From positions 1 to 64,000 of the forward strand of contig CAMVHB010000006.1 of the NCBI GenBank assembly GCA_947167155.1: a stretch of DNA of 64,000 bases, given 5' to 3'. Of the stretch, positions 9,161 through 19,564 are shown in pieces (within the stretch, counting starts at the first letter, position 1; every line of letters starts with the position of its first letter). The position numbers and the translations under genes were made by a program. The stretch is from an uncultured Lachnospiraceae bacterium. GTDB taxonomy: Bacteria > Bacillota > Clostridia > Lachnospirales > Lachnospiraceae. The notes under the pieces are model-generated. The model did no database searches, had not been told where the DNA came from, and saw only the letters and a list, made by a program, of their open reading frames with translations.

Positions 9161-10026
9161 TTCAGCTCACCCTGGAGCGGTATCTCCTTTTTTTGAAGGA
9201 TCACCAGAACCTCTGAAATATGCCTGAAATCAGATACAGGAGTCAGTTTTCCTGATTTTGTGAGCCTGTTCTGGTCCTCATTGATCTCGGTGAGGTACCC
9301 CACCAGAAGACCGGGAACGAACTTGTCCGAAATACTGCTTGTAACAACCGGATCGCCCTGTTTTACAGCATCTCCCATATCAACAAGGCCGGAAAAGTTG
9401 ATCATCTGTCCTTCATTCATCGACTTCAGATTCCCCGAAACTATGAGGTTAGCCTGTGTACTCGCGACCATTCCGCTGACATTTGAGGTATCATCCACGA
9501 TAGTCCTCACCGTAGCAAAATGATCGCCTGTTTCCGTCACGATCCCGCACAATCCCTTTGACGAGAGCACGTTCATATCAACCTCTATCCCATCTGCTTT
9601 TCCCTTGTCGATCGTAAACGAGGAGAACCAGTTCCCCTGCCCCTTTGCGATCACATGGGCTCCGGTAGTCTCATAATTGGAATAGGTATCCTTGAGCGCA
9701 AGAAGACTCCTTAAACGCTCAAGCTCTGCCTGATCGAGCTGTTCTTTTGAAAGTTCCTCCCTAAGCGCTGAAGCTTCCAGTCGGAGCGCATCATTTTCTG
9801 CCTGAAGCTCTTCCTTCGATCTTCTCTCGCTGACGCTCTCCTTTATTCCGTCGGCAACGTAGGTAAGCCCCTTTTCCATAGGCACGAAAATACGAGCGGC
9901 AGCCTCTGTGAGGACTCCGCCCGAAAACCCTGTGGCATATGAAAAGAAAAGAAGCAATATACATATACTCGTCAGGATAAAAAGTATGTATTGAATGGGA
10001 ATAGGATTCTTTTTCTTAACCGGCAT
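9157..10026 (-). CDS. mreC: Rod shape-determining protein MreC
   Basis: TM, coiled coil, then MreC beta domain (VIAKGQGNWFSSFTIDKGKADGI...). Start trimmed to MPVKKKNPIPIQ, preceded by an AAAAGGG SD. Confidence 0.9.
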   Translation of the reverse strand: MPVKKKNPIPIQYILFILTSICILLLFFSYATGFSGGVLTEAAARIFVPMEKGLTYVADGIKESVSERRSKEELQAENDALRLEASALREELSKEQLDQAELERLRSLLALKDTYSNYETTGAHVIAKGQGNWFSSFTIDKGKADGIEVDMNVLSSKGLCGIVTETGDHFATVRTIVDDTSNVSGMVASTQANLIVSGNLKSMNEGQMINFSGLVDMGDAVKQGDPVVTSSISDKFVPGLLVGYLTEINEDQNRLTKSGKLTPVSDFRHISEVLVILQKKEIPLQGELK

Positions 10027-10040
10027 CTTTATAACCCTTT

Positions 10041-11054
10041 TCAGCGGAATATCCTTGAGCTGATACCATAACCGTATCTCCTGCATTCCTCCTCGGAGAC
10101 GACCTTGCCGAGACCTTTTGCAGCAGTAAGACTTCCGTCTTCCGCTACATTTACCGCGATGTTTGTGATCGAGCGCACAAACTCCGAAACCCTGTCAATG
10201 CTTGAGCTTCCGCCCGTAAGATAGATCCCGGATCTGACTATATCCTTCGCAAGTTCCGGCGGCACCTTTTCAAGTATCATCCGGATTGAATTCGAGATGG
10301 ATGTGAGGTCATCCTTTATTGCCTCATAGACGATATCGGAGTTTAATGACATCTCTATGGGGAGACCGGAAACAACATCACGCCCGACGACCTTCATCTC
10401 TTCCTTTCGCTCAGGCAGAGCACTCCCTATATTTTCCTTCAGTTCTTTCGCTGTCTTCATCCCGATGACAAGGTTGAACTTTCTCTTTAAGTAAGTAACG
10501 ATCGAATCGTCAAGCTTGTTCCCGCCGAAAGGAATGAGGTTCGAAAGAACTATCCCGCCGAGTGAAATGACTGATATCTCTGTGGTATCCGCACCCATAT
10601 CTACCGTCATGATCCCGGTGGGCTTTGATATGTCAAGTCCTATCCCAAGCGCATCCGCAAGAGGCTTTTCGCACAGAAGGATACTCCTTGCCTTGATCTT
10701 CGTCTTGGCGAAGATGTCGTAGAAGGCCTTTTTTTCAACCTCGGTGATATCGGTAGGTACCGCAATGACTATGTCAGATCCCTTTACATGAGCCGAGAGC
10801 TTTTCGTCAAGCATTGAAAGAAGCATGGTCTGCATATTGTCAAAATCGGCAATGACACCATTTACTATGGGAAACGAGACATTAATCGTCTCGGGGGCTT
10901 TTTCATACATGGAATAAGCCTCGTCTCCATAAGCATACATACGGTTCTTGCCAACTATGGCGATCGTGTTTTTTTCAGAGATGACTGTGCCTTTTGATCT
11001 GTCGAATATCTTCAGATTTCCGGTGCCCATGTCTATGCCAAAGCCATTTTGCAT
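10041..11054 (-). CDS. mreB: MreB/Mbl actin-like rod-shape protein
   Basis: FGIDMGTGNLKIF, TGIMTVDMGADTTEISVISLGG, LTGGSSSIDR; MreB family. Confidence 0.93.
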   Translation of the reverse strand: MQNGFGIDMGTGNLKIFDRSKGTVISEKNTIAIVGKNRMYAYGDEAYSMYEKAPETINVSFPIVNGVIADFDNMQTMLLSMLDEKLSAHVKGSDIVIAVPTDITEVEKKAFYDIFAKTKIKARSILLCEKPLADALGIGLDISKPTGIMTVDMGADTTEISVISLGGIVLSNLIPFGGNKLDDSIVTYLKRKFNLVIGMKTAKELKENIGSALPERKEEMKVVGRDVVSGLPIEMSLNSDIVYEAIKDDLTSISNSIRMILEKVPPELAKDIVRSGIYLTGGSSSIDRVSEFVRSITNIAVNVAEDGSLTAAKGLGKVVSEEECRRYGYGISSRIFR

Positions 11055-11098
11055 TTTTGCTCCTCAACATCATTATTTTTGAACAAACATAGTGCAGT

Positions 11099-12451
11099 TT
11101 AGCACAATAGCGACTTATCGTAAAGGTTGCGCTCATACATTTTTTGAAGCGCCATAAGCACTCCAAGACGACCGCTTGGCCATGTAAGACCGCCCTGAAG
11201 AAATACCCTGAAGGGTTCTCTCAAAGGCCCGTCTGCGGAAAGCTCAATGGAAGAACCCTGAACAAAGGCTCCGGCGGCCATTATCACATCATCCGCATAG
11301 CCGGGCATATAGGAGGGCTCGGGAACGACGAAGGAATCCACCGGGGCAGCCGCCTGGATGCCTTCGCAGAAGGCTATCAGAGTCTCCCGTGTCAAGAGGT
11401 CTATCGATTCTATGATATCGCTCCTTGGCTCATCCTGTGACGGAGAAACGAGAAAACCAAGACGTGAAAAGCACTCTCCTGCAAATACCGCTGTCTTCAT
11501 AGCGTTCTTCGTGATCTCGGGGGCGAGGAAAAAGCCCTGCATAAAAGGTCTTGTCATATCAAGGGAAGCGCCGACCTCCTTACCAAGCCCCGGGGAAGTA
11601 AGCCTGAAAGCGGCATTTTCGATCATATCCTTCCTGCCTACAAGATAACCGCCAACCGGTGCAAGGCCGCCGCCGGGGTTTTTGATAAGGGAACCGACAA
11701 GAAGATCAGCCCCGACGAAAAGGGGCTCGTGAAGCTCAGTGAACTCTCCGTAGCAGTTGTCGATCATTATCCTTACATCAGGCTTTATGCCCCTGATAAA
11801 GGAGATAAGCTCTCCTATCTCGGCAACAGTCAGTGTCTTTCTTGCGCCATAGCCTCGCGATCGCTGGATCGTGACAAGGGCTGTTCTATCATTAAGCTTC
11901 TTTTTGATGTCGTCAAAGTCAAAGTATCTCCCGTCGATAAGGGGTGACTCGGCATAGCTGATCCCGTACTCCATCAATGATCCCTTTGTGGGATTGATCC
12001 CTATAACATCAAGAAGCGTATCATAGGGCTGCCCAACAGGTGAGAAAAGCTCATCGCCGGGGCGCAGGTTTGAGAGGAGCGCAAGGGCGAGGGCGTGGGT
12101 CCCGCAGGTGATCTGTGGACGAACGAGGGCGTCATATTTTTCGTTGTCCGGATCCATAAATTCGGAAAAGTAATCCCGATAGACCTGTTCAAGCGTGTCT
12201 CTCCCATAGTCGTTGTATCCGTAGCCTGTACTCATGGAAAAGCATTCCGTACTTACGCGGTTTTTCTGAAGGGAATGAAGTACTTTAAGGGAATTGATCT
12301 CCGCGATCTTTTCTATGCTTTTGAAGCGCTCAGAAAGCGCCTCTTCCACCCTCTCTCCAAAGGAAAGGACAGGTCTTTCGATCCCAAAGTTTTCGTAGCC
12401 AAATATTTCTTCTTTGATATCCATTTTTAACCTTCTTTTTTTTGTATGCAT
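11099..12451 (-). CDS. Methionine gamma-lyase family / aluminum resistance-like PLP enzyme (YnbB-like)
   Basis: STGYGYNDYGRDTLE...RPQITCGTHALALALLSNLRPGDEL...GSLIKNPGGGLAPVGGY. Confidence 0.9.
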   Translation of the reverse strand: MHTKKRRLKMDIKEEIFGYENFGIERPVLSFGERVEEALSERFKSIEKIAEINSLKVLHSLQKNRVSTECFSMSTGYGYNDYGRDTLEQVYRDYFSEFMDPDNEKYDALVRPQITCGTHALALALLSNLRPGDELFSPVGQPYDTLLDVIGINPTKGSLMEYGISYAESPLIDGRYFDFDDIKKKLNDRTALVTIQRSRGYGARKTLTVAEIGELISFIRGIKPDVRIMIDNCYGEFTELHEPLFVGADLLVGSLIKNPGGGLAPVGGYLVGRKDMIENAAFRLTSPGLGKEVGASLDMTRPFMQGFFLAPEITKNAMKTAVFAGECFSRLGFLVSPSQDEPRSDIIESIDLLTRETLIAFCEGIQAAAPVDSFVVPEPSYMPGYADDVIMAAGAFVQGSSIELSADGPLREPFRVFLQGGLTWPSGRLGVLMALQKMYERNLYDKSLLC

Positions 12452-13380
12452 TCAAGAATAAAATCAGCTTCCCTCTCCACATCATAGGAGAAATGCTCTG
12501 CATCTATTATGATCGAGTCCTTCGGCGACTGTCTTGAAAACCAGGTCACCTGCCGTTTTGCATAATGCCGGGTCTCCTTCTTGATCCTCTCTACCGCTTC
12601 CTCCAAAGAGCATTTTTCCTCGATAACATCCATGAGCTGCCTGTAGGAAAGCGCAAGCATTGAATTGTCTTTCTGCCTTAAGCCCTTGTCATAAAGTCGT
12701 TTCACTTCGGAAAACAGTCCATCCTCCATCATTTTATCGACGCGCTCATCGATCCTTTCATACATCCTTTCCCTGTCGTCCCTCATTATGAAAAATGAAT
12801 AATCATAAGGGCTTTTTCTGCTCGAACGCTCCAGATCATTATGAGACGAGATCGGAATGCCGTTTTCATGGTAGAACATAAGCGCTCTTTTCACGCGTTT
12901 GACATTATTTTCATGAATGGTCTCAAAGGATCGTTCGTCGCATTTTTTAAGAAGTTCATGGAAGGCCGCTTTTCCGTGCTCTGAAAGAAAATCGTCAAGA
13001 TATTTGGAATAAGCACTGTCAGGTTCCTCATCAGGAAAATCAGTGTCATAGAGGACTGCGTTTATGTAAAACCCGGTCCCGCCGCAGAGAACAGGTACAA
13101 GTGCATTCTCTCTGCAGTAAGAGATGCACTTTTTTGCCTCCTCCTTATAGCGTGCCGCTGAATATTCTTCGCCCGGCTCTGCTACATCTATCATGAAGTG
13201 GAGAATGCCATCTTTTTCATCTTCTTTGATCTTTGCGGTTCCGATATCAAGACCTTTGTAAACCTGCATTGAGTCGGCTGATATCACGGCACCGTTTATC
13301 TTCCTGCAGAGTCTTATGGAAAGTGCGCTCTTCCCTATCCCCGTGGGACCGCATATCACTATGAGGCTGTTGTCCTTCAT
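12427..13380 (-). CDS. miaA: tRNA dimethylallyltransferase MiaA
   Basis: VICGPTGIGKSALSIRL, ISADSMQVYKGLDIGTAK, GGTGFYINA; next to mutL. Confidence 0.96.
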   Translation of the reverse strand: MKDNSLIVICGPTGIGKSALSIRLCRKINGAVISADSMQVYKGLDIGTAKIKEDEKDGILHFMIDVAEPGEEYSAARYKEEAKKCISYCRENALVPVLCGGTGFYINAVLYDTDFPDEEPDSAYSKYLDDFLSEHGKAAFHELLKKCDERSFETIHENNVKRVKRALMFYHENGIPISSHNDLERSSRKSPYDYSFFIMRDDRERMYERIDERVDKMMEDGLFSEVKRLYDKGLRQKDNSMLALSYRQLMDVIEEKCSLEEAVERIKKETRHYAKRQVTWFSRQSPKDSIIIDAEHFSYDVEREADFILECIQKKEG

Positions 13381-15248
13381 ATGTTCACTATCCTGTTAAA
13401 GCGTTTGTCAAGTTCCTCCTTTGAGAGCTTGATCATAACAGGTCTCCCGTGCGGACAATGGTAGGGATTGTCGAGAAGAAGGAGTTCGTCGATCAGCGCC
13501 CTTGCCTCGGTTTCCGAGATAATGGTATTGCCCTTGATCGCGGCTTTACATGACATTGTCGCAACCCTTATCAGTACAGTCTCGTCGAGCGCCTTTCCTT
13601 CGGTCTCGGAAAGGCCGGAAAGAGTGCTCATGAAAAGCTCCTTCGGATCCACCTCAAACATATTTGAAGGGACGGCACAGAGCCTTACCTCAGCGCCTCC
13701 GAAGGGTTCAATAAGAAAGCCGATCCTTTCAAAAGCAGCCTGATATTTCAAAAGAGTATCCTCCTCTGCAGGAGAAAGAGATATGACGATCGGGGGATTT
13801 AAGTTTTGCGAAGAGACCTCCCTTTTTTCAAGCAGTTTGATCGTCCTTTCGTATAGCACCTTTTCATGTGCAGCGTGCTGGTCAAGGAGATAGACATCAT
13901 TGTCATACTCTACTATCCAGTAGGTTTTGAATATCTGCCCTATTATCCGGTGGGACTTTTTTGCCTCAAAGGAAACAAAGGATATCTGTCCGTTCTTTTC
14001 GCTCTCAGAAAAGGACAGAGGTTTTTCCATAGTTTCAAGTCGTTCCTTGTATTTTGCAAAACGTCTCTCTTCAAAGACCTCCGGGGTCTTCTCCGGGATA
14101 TCTTCAGGAATCTTTTCGGGGAGAACTTCCTGTTCGCCCGGAATTACTTCAGAGTGAGGCCTCTCCTCCTTTTCGGGATGAACAGGAAGTTCTTTAACCT
14201 CTTTTTGAGACGCTTCCTCTATTCCGGAAAGTCTTATCGGAGAGATGTCCTCTATCGACCTTATTGCCTCTCTTACCGCGGAATATACAGCATTATAAAC
14301 CCTTTCTTCTTCAGAGAAGCGTACCTCAGCCTTTCGCGGATGCACATTCACGTCAACCAATGCTTCATCTATATCTATGAAAAGTATGATATATGGATAA
14401 CGATGGAGCATGAGATAACCCTGGCAGGCATCTTCTGCCGCTTTTGAAAGCAGCTTTGAACTGATGGAGCGCTTGTTTACAAAGAATAGCTCCTTTGCCC
14501 TGTTGGCGCGCTCCAATGGTTCCCTTCCAAGAAAGCCAAAGCAGCCGACCTCATTTTCCCGGTGGGATATCTCGATCAGATCTGCGGCGACGCTACGCCC
14601 CTCTATCCGATAGATCGCATCAAGAAGACTTCCGTTTCCTGAAGTAAAAAACCTGTCTGTGCCCCCGGCCTTTAAGGAGAAGGATATCTTTGGATGTGAC
14701 AGAGCTATCCTTGAGACGATCTCATTAATATAATTCCCCTCTGTCATAGGGGATTTCAGGAACTTACGCCTTGCCGGAGTATTGTAAAAAAGCTGACGGA
14801 CAAAAACGCTTGTGCCGTCAGGACAGGCTGAGTCCTCACATGTGATCTCTTCTGAACCCTCGATTATGTAATGTGCTCCTAAGATAATGTCCCTCGTCTT
14901 TGAAAAAACTTCTGTCTTTGAGACTGCGGCAATAGAGGAAAGAGCCTCTCCGCGAAAGCCGAGAGTGCTTATGGATGAAAGATCCTCCACTGTAACGAGT
15001 TTTGATGTCGAATGGCGTAAAAAAGCGTTTTGGAGTTCACTTTTATCGATGCCGCAGCCGTCATCAGTCACACGGATATAGCTGATACCGCCGTCCTTCC
15101 ATTCAACCGTGATATTCTTGGCTCCGGAATCTATGGAATTTTCCACCAACTCCTTTACCACGGAGGCCGGGCGCTCTACAACTTCTCCGGCAGCTATCTT
15201 GTCTATGGTCTCCTTTGAAAGGAGCCTTATTTTTCTTTTATCTTCCAT
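13377..15248 (-). CDS. mutL: DNA mismatch repair protein MutL
   Basis: IAAGEVVERPASVVKELVENSIDSGA, GFRGEALSSIA; endonuclease motif DQHAAHEKVLYE. Confidence 0.97.
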   Translation of the reverse strand: MEDKRKIRLLSKETIDKIAAGEVVERPASVVKELVENSIDSGAKNITVEWKDGGISYIRVTDDGCGIDKSELQNAFLRHSTSKLVTVEDLSSISTLGFRGEALSSIAAVSKTEVFSKTRDIILGAHYIIEGSEEITCEDSACPDGTSVFVRQLFYNTPARRKFLKSPMTEGNYINEIVSRIALSHPKISFSLKAGGTDRFFTSGNGSLLDAIYRIEGRSVAADLIEISHRENEVGCFGFLGREPLERANRAKELFFVNKRSISSKLLSKAAEDACQGYLMLHRYPYIILFIDIDEALVDVNVHPRKAEVRFSEEERVYNAVYSAVREAIRSIEDISPIRLSGIEEASQKEVKELPVHPEKEERPHSEVIPGEQEVLPEKIPEDIPEKTPEVFEERRFAKYKERLETMEKPLSFSESEKNGQISFVSFEAKKSHRIIGQIFKTYWIVEYDNDVYLLDQHAAHEKVLYERTIKLLEKREVSSQNLNPPIVISLSPAEEDTLLKYQAAFERIGFLIEPFGGAEVRLCAVPSNMFEVDPKELFMSTLSGLSETEGKALDETVLIRVATMSCKAAIKGNTIISETEARALIDELLLLDNPYHCPHGRPVMIKLSKEELDKRFNRIVNI

Positions 15249-15249
15249 G

Positions 15250-17943
15250 CTATCCTCGATCGATCAGCTTTTTCAGCTCAAAAAGCCTGTTCATGGCTTC
15301 AATGGGAGTCATCTCCTCTACCTTTAATGCCTTTATCATATCGATAGACCGCTTTTCGTTTTCAGTCATGATATAGTCCTGATTTTTATCAAGAGAAAAC
15401 AGAGAAAGCTGTCCATCATCAGCGGGAAGAACACTCTTTTTTTCGATCCTGTTTTCATTTCTTGAGATATCATTGTCGGAAAGCTTTGTCGAGATGCTTT
15501 CCGCTCTTTTAAGTACTTCATCTGGAAGCCCTGCTATACGGGCGACCGCAACACCGTAGCTCTTGTCTGCGCCGCCGCGAACTATCTTTCGAAGAAAGAC
15601 TATATCGTGACCGTTTTCCCTCACCGCCACGCAGTAATTGTTCACTCCGTCGATCATGCCCTCAAGCTCTGTGAGTTCGTGGTAATGTGTCGCAAAAAGT
15701 GTTTTCGCCCCGATATTTTTTTTGTTTGCTATGTACTCAACGACAGCCCAGGCGATCGAAAGCCCGTCATAGGTACTTGTTCCCCGCCCTATCTCATCAA
15801 GGATAATGAGTGAATCCTTTGTTGCATTCCGGAGGATATTTGCGACCTCGTTCATCTCGACCATAAATGTGGACTGTCCGCTGGAAAGATCGTCAGAAGC
15901 TCCGACACGCGTAAATATCCGGTCGCATATAGATATGTCTGCACTGTTTGCAGGCACGAAGGAGCCAATATGCGCCATCAATACGATAAGGGCAGTCTGT
16001 CTCATATAGGTTGATTTTCCGGCCATGTTGGGACCGGTGATTATGGTGACCCTCTTTTTGTCATTGTCAAGGACAGTGTCATTTTCGACAAAGAGCTCGT
16101 CCGACCTTATCTTTTCAATTACCGGATGTCTTCCTCCCCTTATTTCTATTTTCCCCTCTTCATTGATCGAAGGGCGGACATATCTGTTCCGATCAGCCGT
16201 ATAGGCAAGGGACTGAAGAAGATCGAGATTGCTCAGAAGACGGGCTGTTTTCTGCAGTCTTTCCGTCTCATTTTTTATCTTTTCAAGGATGTCGAGGTAC
16301 AGCTCCTTTTCAAGAGCAAGAAGCTTTTCTTCGGAACCAAGCAGAGTGTTCTCAAGCTCCTTGAGCTCCGGAGTATAATATCTTTCAGCATTAACAAGTG
16401 TCTGCTTTCTGATGAAATAATCCGGCACCTTGTCCCTGAAGGAATTTGAAACCTCGAGGAAATAACCGAAAACCTTGTTGTATTTGACTTTCAGGTTTTT
16501 GATATCGGTCTTTTCCCTCTCCTTCGCTTCAATATCGGAGAGCCACTTTTTCCCCTCCGTCTTTGCGCTCCTTAATCTGTCAGCTTCCTCAGAGTAGCCC
16601 TTTCTTATGAAGCCGCCGTCATAGATCACTGCGGGAGGCTCCGGCTCTATCGAATTTTCAAGAAGAAGAGTAATATCCGAAAGCTCATCTATCTCACGCG
16701 ATATCTCTGAAAGCAAGGCGCTCCTTGCATCTGAAAGAAGCCTCTTGATGCCCGGTATCACGGAAAGGGAGTTTTTCAGCGCTATAAGGTCGCGGGGATT
16801 TGCGGTCTTGTAGGTCACTCTCGTAAGAAGCCTTTCAAGATCATAGACTCCGGAAAGGTATTCACGGAGCTCATCGCTTGTCGCGATATCGTTTTTCAGT
16901 TCACAAACTGCGTCAAGCCTTTTTTCAATATCCTCCTTCAAAAGGAGGGGCATCTCTATCGCATGGCGAAGCGCCCTGGCTCCCATAGCGGTCTTCGTGT
17001 GGTCGAGCACCCAGAGAAGCGAGCCCTGATGCTTCTTTTCACGCATCGTCTCAACAAGCTCAAGGTTCCTTCTGGTCTGATAATCAAGGATCATATATTT
17101 CCCGTTTGAGAACCGCCTCAGCTTTGATATCTGGGAAAGGAATATCTTTTGAGTTTCAGAAAGATAATTGATGAGTGCTCCCGAGGAAAGAAGGCAAAGC
17201 TCATCCTTTGAGATCCCGAGCGCCGAAAGGTCTTTTGCATTGAATTGCTTAAGCACTGTCCGCTCTGCCTCTCTCAAGTCATAATATATACTCTTCAAGG
17301 GTGAAAAAACGATCTGATGGCGGGCAATGTATGAATCCCTGTCAAAGGGACTCATTAGAAAGGCTTCGTTTACAACTATCTCGGAAGGGTCAGCCTCCTC
17401 CAAAAGATCAAGCAGCGACTCGCTGCTCTCCTCCTCGGATACAAAGAATTCACCGGTTGAAACATCAGCGCATGACACGCCGAAATGGCCTTCTCCAAAA
17501 AAGACAGAAGCTATGTAATTGTTCTTCGTCCCGTCCAGGGAATCATCTATATTCGTTCCCGGCGTGATGACGCGGATCACATCACGCTTTACTATCCCCT
17601 TTGCTTCCTTCGGATCCTCAAGCTGCTCACAGATCGCTACCTTGTAGCCTCTTTTTACGAGACGGTTGATAAAGCCCCCCGCGCTATGCCAGGGGACGCC
17701 GCACATCGGAGCTCTTTCCGGCAGGCCGCAGCTTTTCCCGGTAAGGGTAAGCTCAAGCTCTTTTGAAGCGATCTTTGCATCATCAAAGAACATCTCGTAG
17801 AAATCACCCAGACGATAAAAAAGGATACAGTCCTTGTAATCCGCCTTTGTCAGAAGATACTGCTGCATCATCGGGGTAACGGCATTCTCGTCCACCACCG
17901 TGAGATTGTTTGAATATTCTTTTTTATCAAGTTCTTTTGTCAT
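15250..17943 (-). CDS. mutS: DNA mismatch repair protein MutS
   Basis: TPMMQQYL..FYRLGDFYEMFFDDA; ITGPNMAGKSTYMRQ; LDEIGRGTSTYDGLSIAWA. Confidence 0.98.
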   Translation of the reverse strand: MTKELDKKEYSNNLTVVDENAVTPMMQQYLLTKADYKDCILFYRLGDFYEMFFDDAKIASKELELTLTGKSCGLPERAPMCGVPWHSAGGFINRLVKRGYKVAICEQLEDPKEAKGIVKRDVIRVITPGTNIDDSLDGTKNNYIASVFFGEGHFGVSCADVSTGEFFVSEEESSESLLDLLEEADPSEIVVNEAFLMSPFDRDSYIARHQIVFSPLKSIYYDLREAERTVLKQFNAKDLSALGISKDELCLLSSGALINYLSETQKIFLSQISKLRRFSNGKYMILDYQTRRNLELVETMREKKHQGSLLWVLDHTKTAMGARALRHAIEMPLLLKEDIEKRLDAVCELKNDIATSDELREYLSGVYDLERLLTRVTYKTANPRDLIALKNSLSVIPGIKRLLSDARSALLSEISREIDELSDITLLLENSIEPEPPAVIYDGGFIRKGYSEEADRLRSAKTEGKKWLSDIEAKEREKTDIKNLKVKYNKVFGYFLEVSNSFRDKVPDYFIRKQTLVNAERYYTPELKELENTLLGSEEKLLALEKELYLDILEKIKNETERLQKTARLLSNLDLLQSLAYTADRNRYVRPSINEEGKIEIRGGRHPVIEKIRSDELFVENDTVLDNDKKRVTIITGPNMAGKSTYMRQTALIVLMAHIGSFVPANSADISICDRIFTRVGASDDLSSGQSTFMVEMNEVANILRNATKDSLIILDEIGRGTSTYDGLSIAWAVVEYIANKKNIGAKTLFATHYHELTELEGMIDGVNNYCVAVRENGHDIVFLRKIVRGGADKSYGVAVARIAGLPDEVLKRAESISTKLSDNDISRNENRIEKKSVLPADDGQLSLFSLDKNQDYIMTENEKRSIDMIKALKVEEMTPIEAMNRLFELKKLIDRG

Positions 17944-17944
17944 A

Positions 17945-19564
17945 TCACAAAAATTCCATCAGTTTTTCTGCGCACCTGATCCCGTCAACCGCGGCTGACA
18001 TTATCCCTCCGGCATAGCCTGCTCCCTCGCCGCAGGGGAAAAGCCCCTTTACGGAAACCGACTGTAGACTGTCATCTCTTTCGATCCGCAGAGGAGAAGA
18101 TGTCCTTGATTCCACCCCGGAAAGGATGGCGTCCTCCCTTGAAAAGCCTTTTATCTTTTTTCCAAAGTCGTTTATCCCAAAGACGATAGTCTCATATATC
18201 TCATTTGAAAATAATGTATCAAGCCGTCCAAAGCCGGCTTTCCCAAGGGTATCGCTTTTGTATTTTCCAAAGGAGGATGAGGCTCTTTTGTCCCTGAAAT
18301 CGGAAAAAAGCTGCTGAGGGATGAATCCATTTGAAAGAGAATAAGCTCCTTTTTCAAGCTCCTCCTGAAAAGCAATGCCTGAGAGGGGACCATCCCCTCC
18401 AAAATCGTTTCTCGAAACTGATACAATAAGCGCGGAATTTGCGTTTTCTCCCTCTCTTGCAGCATTGCTCATCCCGTTTATCGAAAGCATTCCCTTTTCG
18501 GATGAGGAATTGATCACCTTCCCGCCGGGACACATGCAAAAAGTCCAGATATTTCTTTGAGAACCCCCTTTTCCCGTGAGCTTGTAGGAAGCCGGCGGCA
18601 ATATGCTGTTCAAAATGCCATACTGACTTTCGTTTATGAGCTTTTGCGGATGCTCTATCCGAAGCCCGACGGCAAAGTCTTTTTCCGTCATCAGAACGGA
18701 CTTTGAATAAAGCATCCTCATGGTATCTCTTGCCGAATGTCCTATCGAAAGGATGCATGTATCCGAATTGAAACGCTCATTATTTTCCGTGACAAGACCA
18801 ATAAAGCGCCTTATGCCATCATCCTCTGAAAAGAGGAGGTCTGTGACCGGAGTATTGAAGTGAAACTCACCGCCAAGCGCTTCTATGGCCTTCCTCATCG
18901 CAGGAAGTATGAGCAGCAGCCTGTCAGTCCCGATGTGGGGCTTCGCATCATAAAGTACGTTTTTGTCCGCCCCGAACTTTTGAAATGTTTCGAGAACGAA
19001 AACCTGCTTTCCGTCCCTGTCCTTCGTAAGCGTATTCAATTTCCCGTCCGAAAAGGTACCGGCTCCGCCCTCTCCGAAGCAGACATTGGTATTTTTTGAA
19101 AGTTCTTTTCCCGAAAAGAAGTCCTTTACTATTGCTTCTCTCTCTTCTGCTTCCGCGCCCCTTTCAAAGACAATAGGATCAAGACCGGCAAGTGCCAGTA
19201 TATATGCGGCAAAAAGCCCTGCCGGACCGTCTCCTATAATGAGAGGTCTTTTTTGCCCGGCTTTTTTCAGGAATGGCGTGACTTCATATTTTTTCTCTGA
19301 ATATCTTTCAAGCAAAAGCCGGCCCTTATATTTTTTTAGGAGTACGTCCTCATTCGGAAATCTTGCAGTTACCGAGTAAAGGATAAATATATCCGGCTTT
19401 TTCCTGGCGTCAATTGACTTTCTTTGGATATAGAGTTTTCGTATATCTTCTTCCCTTTCCCGAAGCTCCTTTGAAAGATATCGTGTTAATATGCGCTCTT
19501 CCGGGATTTCGCTGTCCTTTGAAAAAAAGGAAAGAGGGAGTTTGATATTTGATATCTTAAGCAT
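17945..19564 (-). CDS. NAD(P)/FAD-dependent oxidoreductase (COG2509-type)
   Basis: IIGDGPAGLFAAYILALAG, CFGEGGAGTFSDGKLNT, FPCGEGAGYAGGIMSAAVDGIR; start trimmed to MLKISN with SD GGGAGG. Confidence 0.88.
   Translation of the reverse strand: MLKISNIKLPLSFFSKDSEIPEERILTRYLSKELREREEDIRKLYIQRKSIDARKKPDIFILYSVTARFPNEDVLLKKYKGRLLLERYSEKKYEVTPFLKKAGQKRPLIIGDGPAGLFAAYILALAGLDPIVFERGAEAEEREAIVKDFFSGKELSKNTNVCFGEGGAGTFSDGKLNTLTKDRDGKQVFVLETFQKFGADKNVLYDAKPHIGTDRLLLILPAMRKAIEALGGEFHFNTPVTDLLFSEDDGIRRFIGLVTENNERFNSDTCILSIGHSARDTMRMLYSKSVLMTEKDFAVGLRIEHPQKLINESQYGILNSILPPASYKLTGKGGSQRNIWTFCMCPGGKVINSSSEKGMLSINGMSNAAREGENANSALIVSVSRNDFGGDGPLSGIAFQEELEKGAYSLSNGFIPQQLFSDFRDKRASSSFGKYKSDTLGKAGFGRLDTLFSNEIYETIVFGINDFGKKIKGFSREDAILSGVESRTSSPLRIERDDSLQSVSVKGLFPCGEGAGYAGGIMSAAVDGIRCAEKLMEFL

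Noticed and set aside
13866-14447. 193 aa plus-strand ORF opposite mutL
   Set aside because: Antisense shadow ORF of mutL; aromatic/Cys-rich translation typical of spurious frames.
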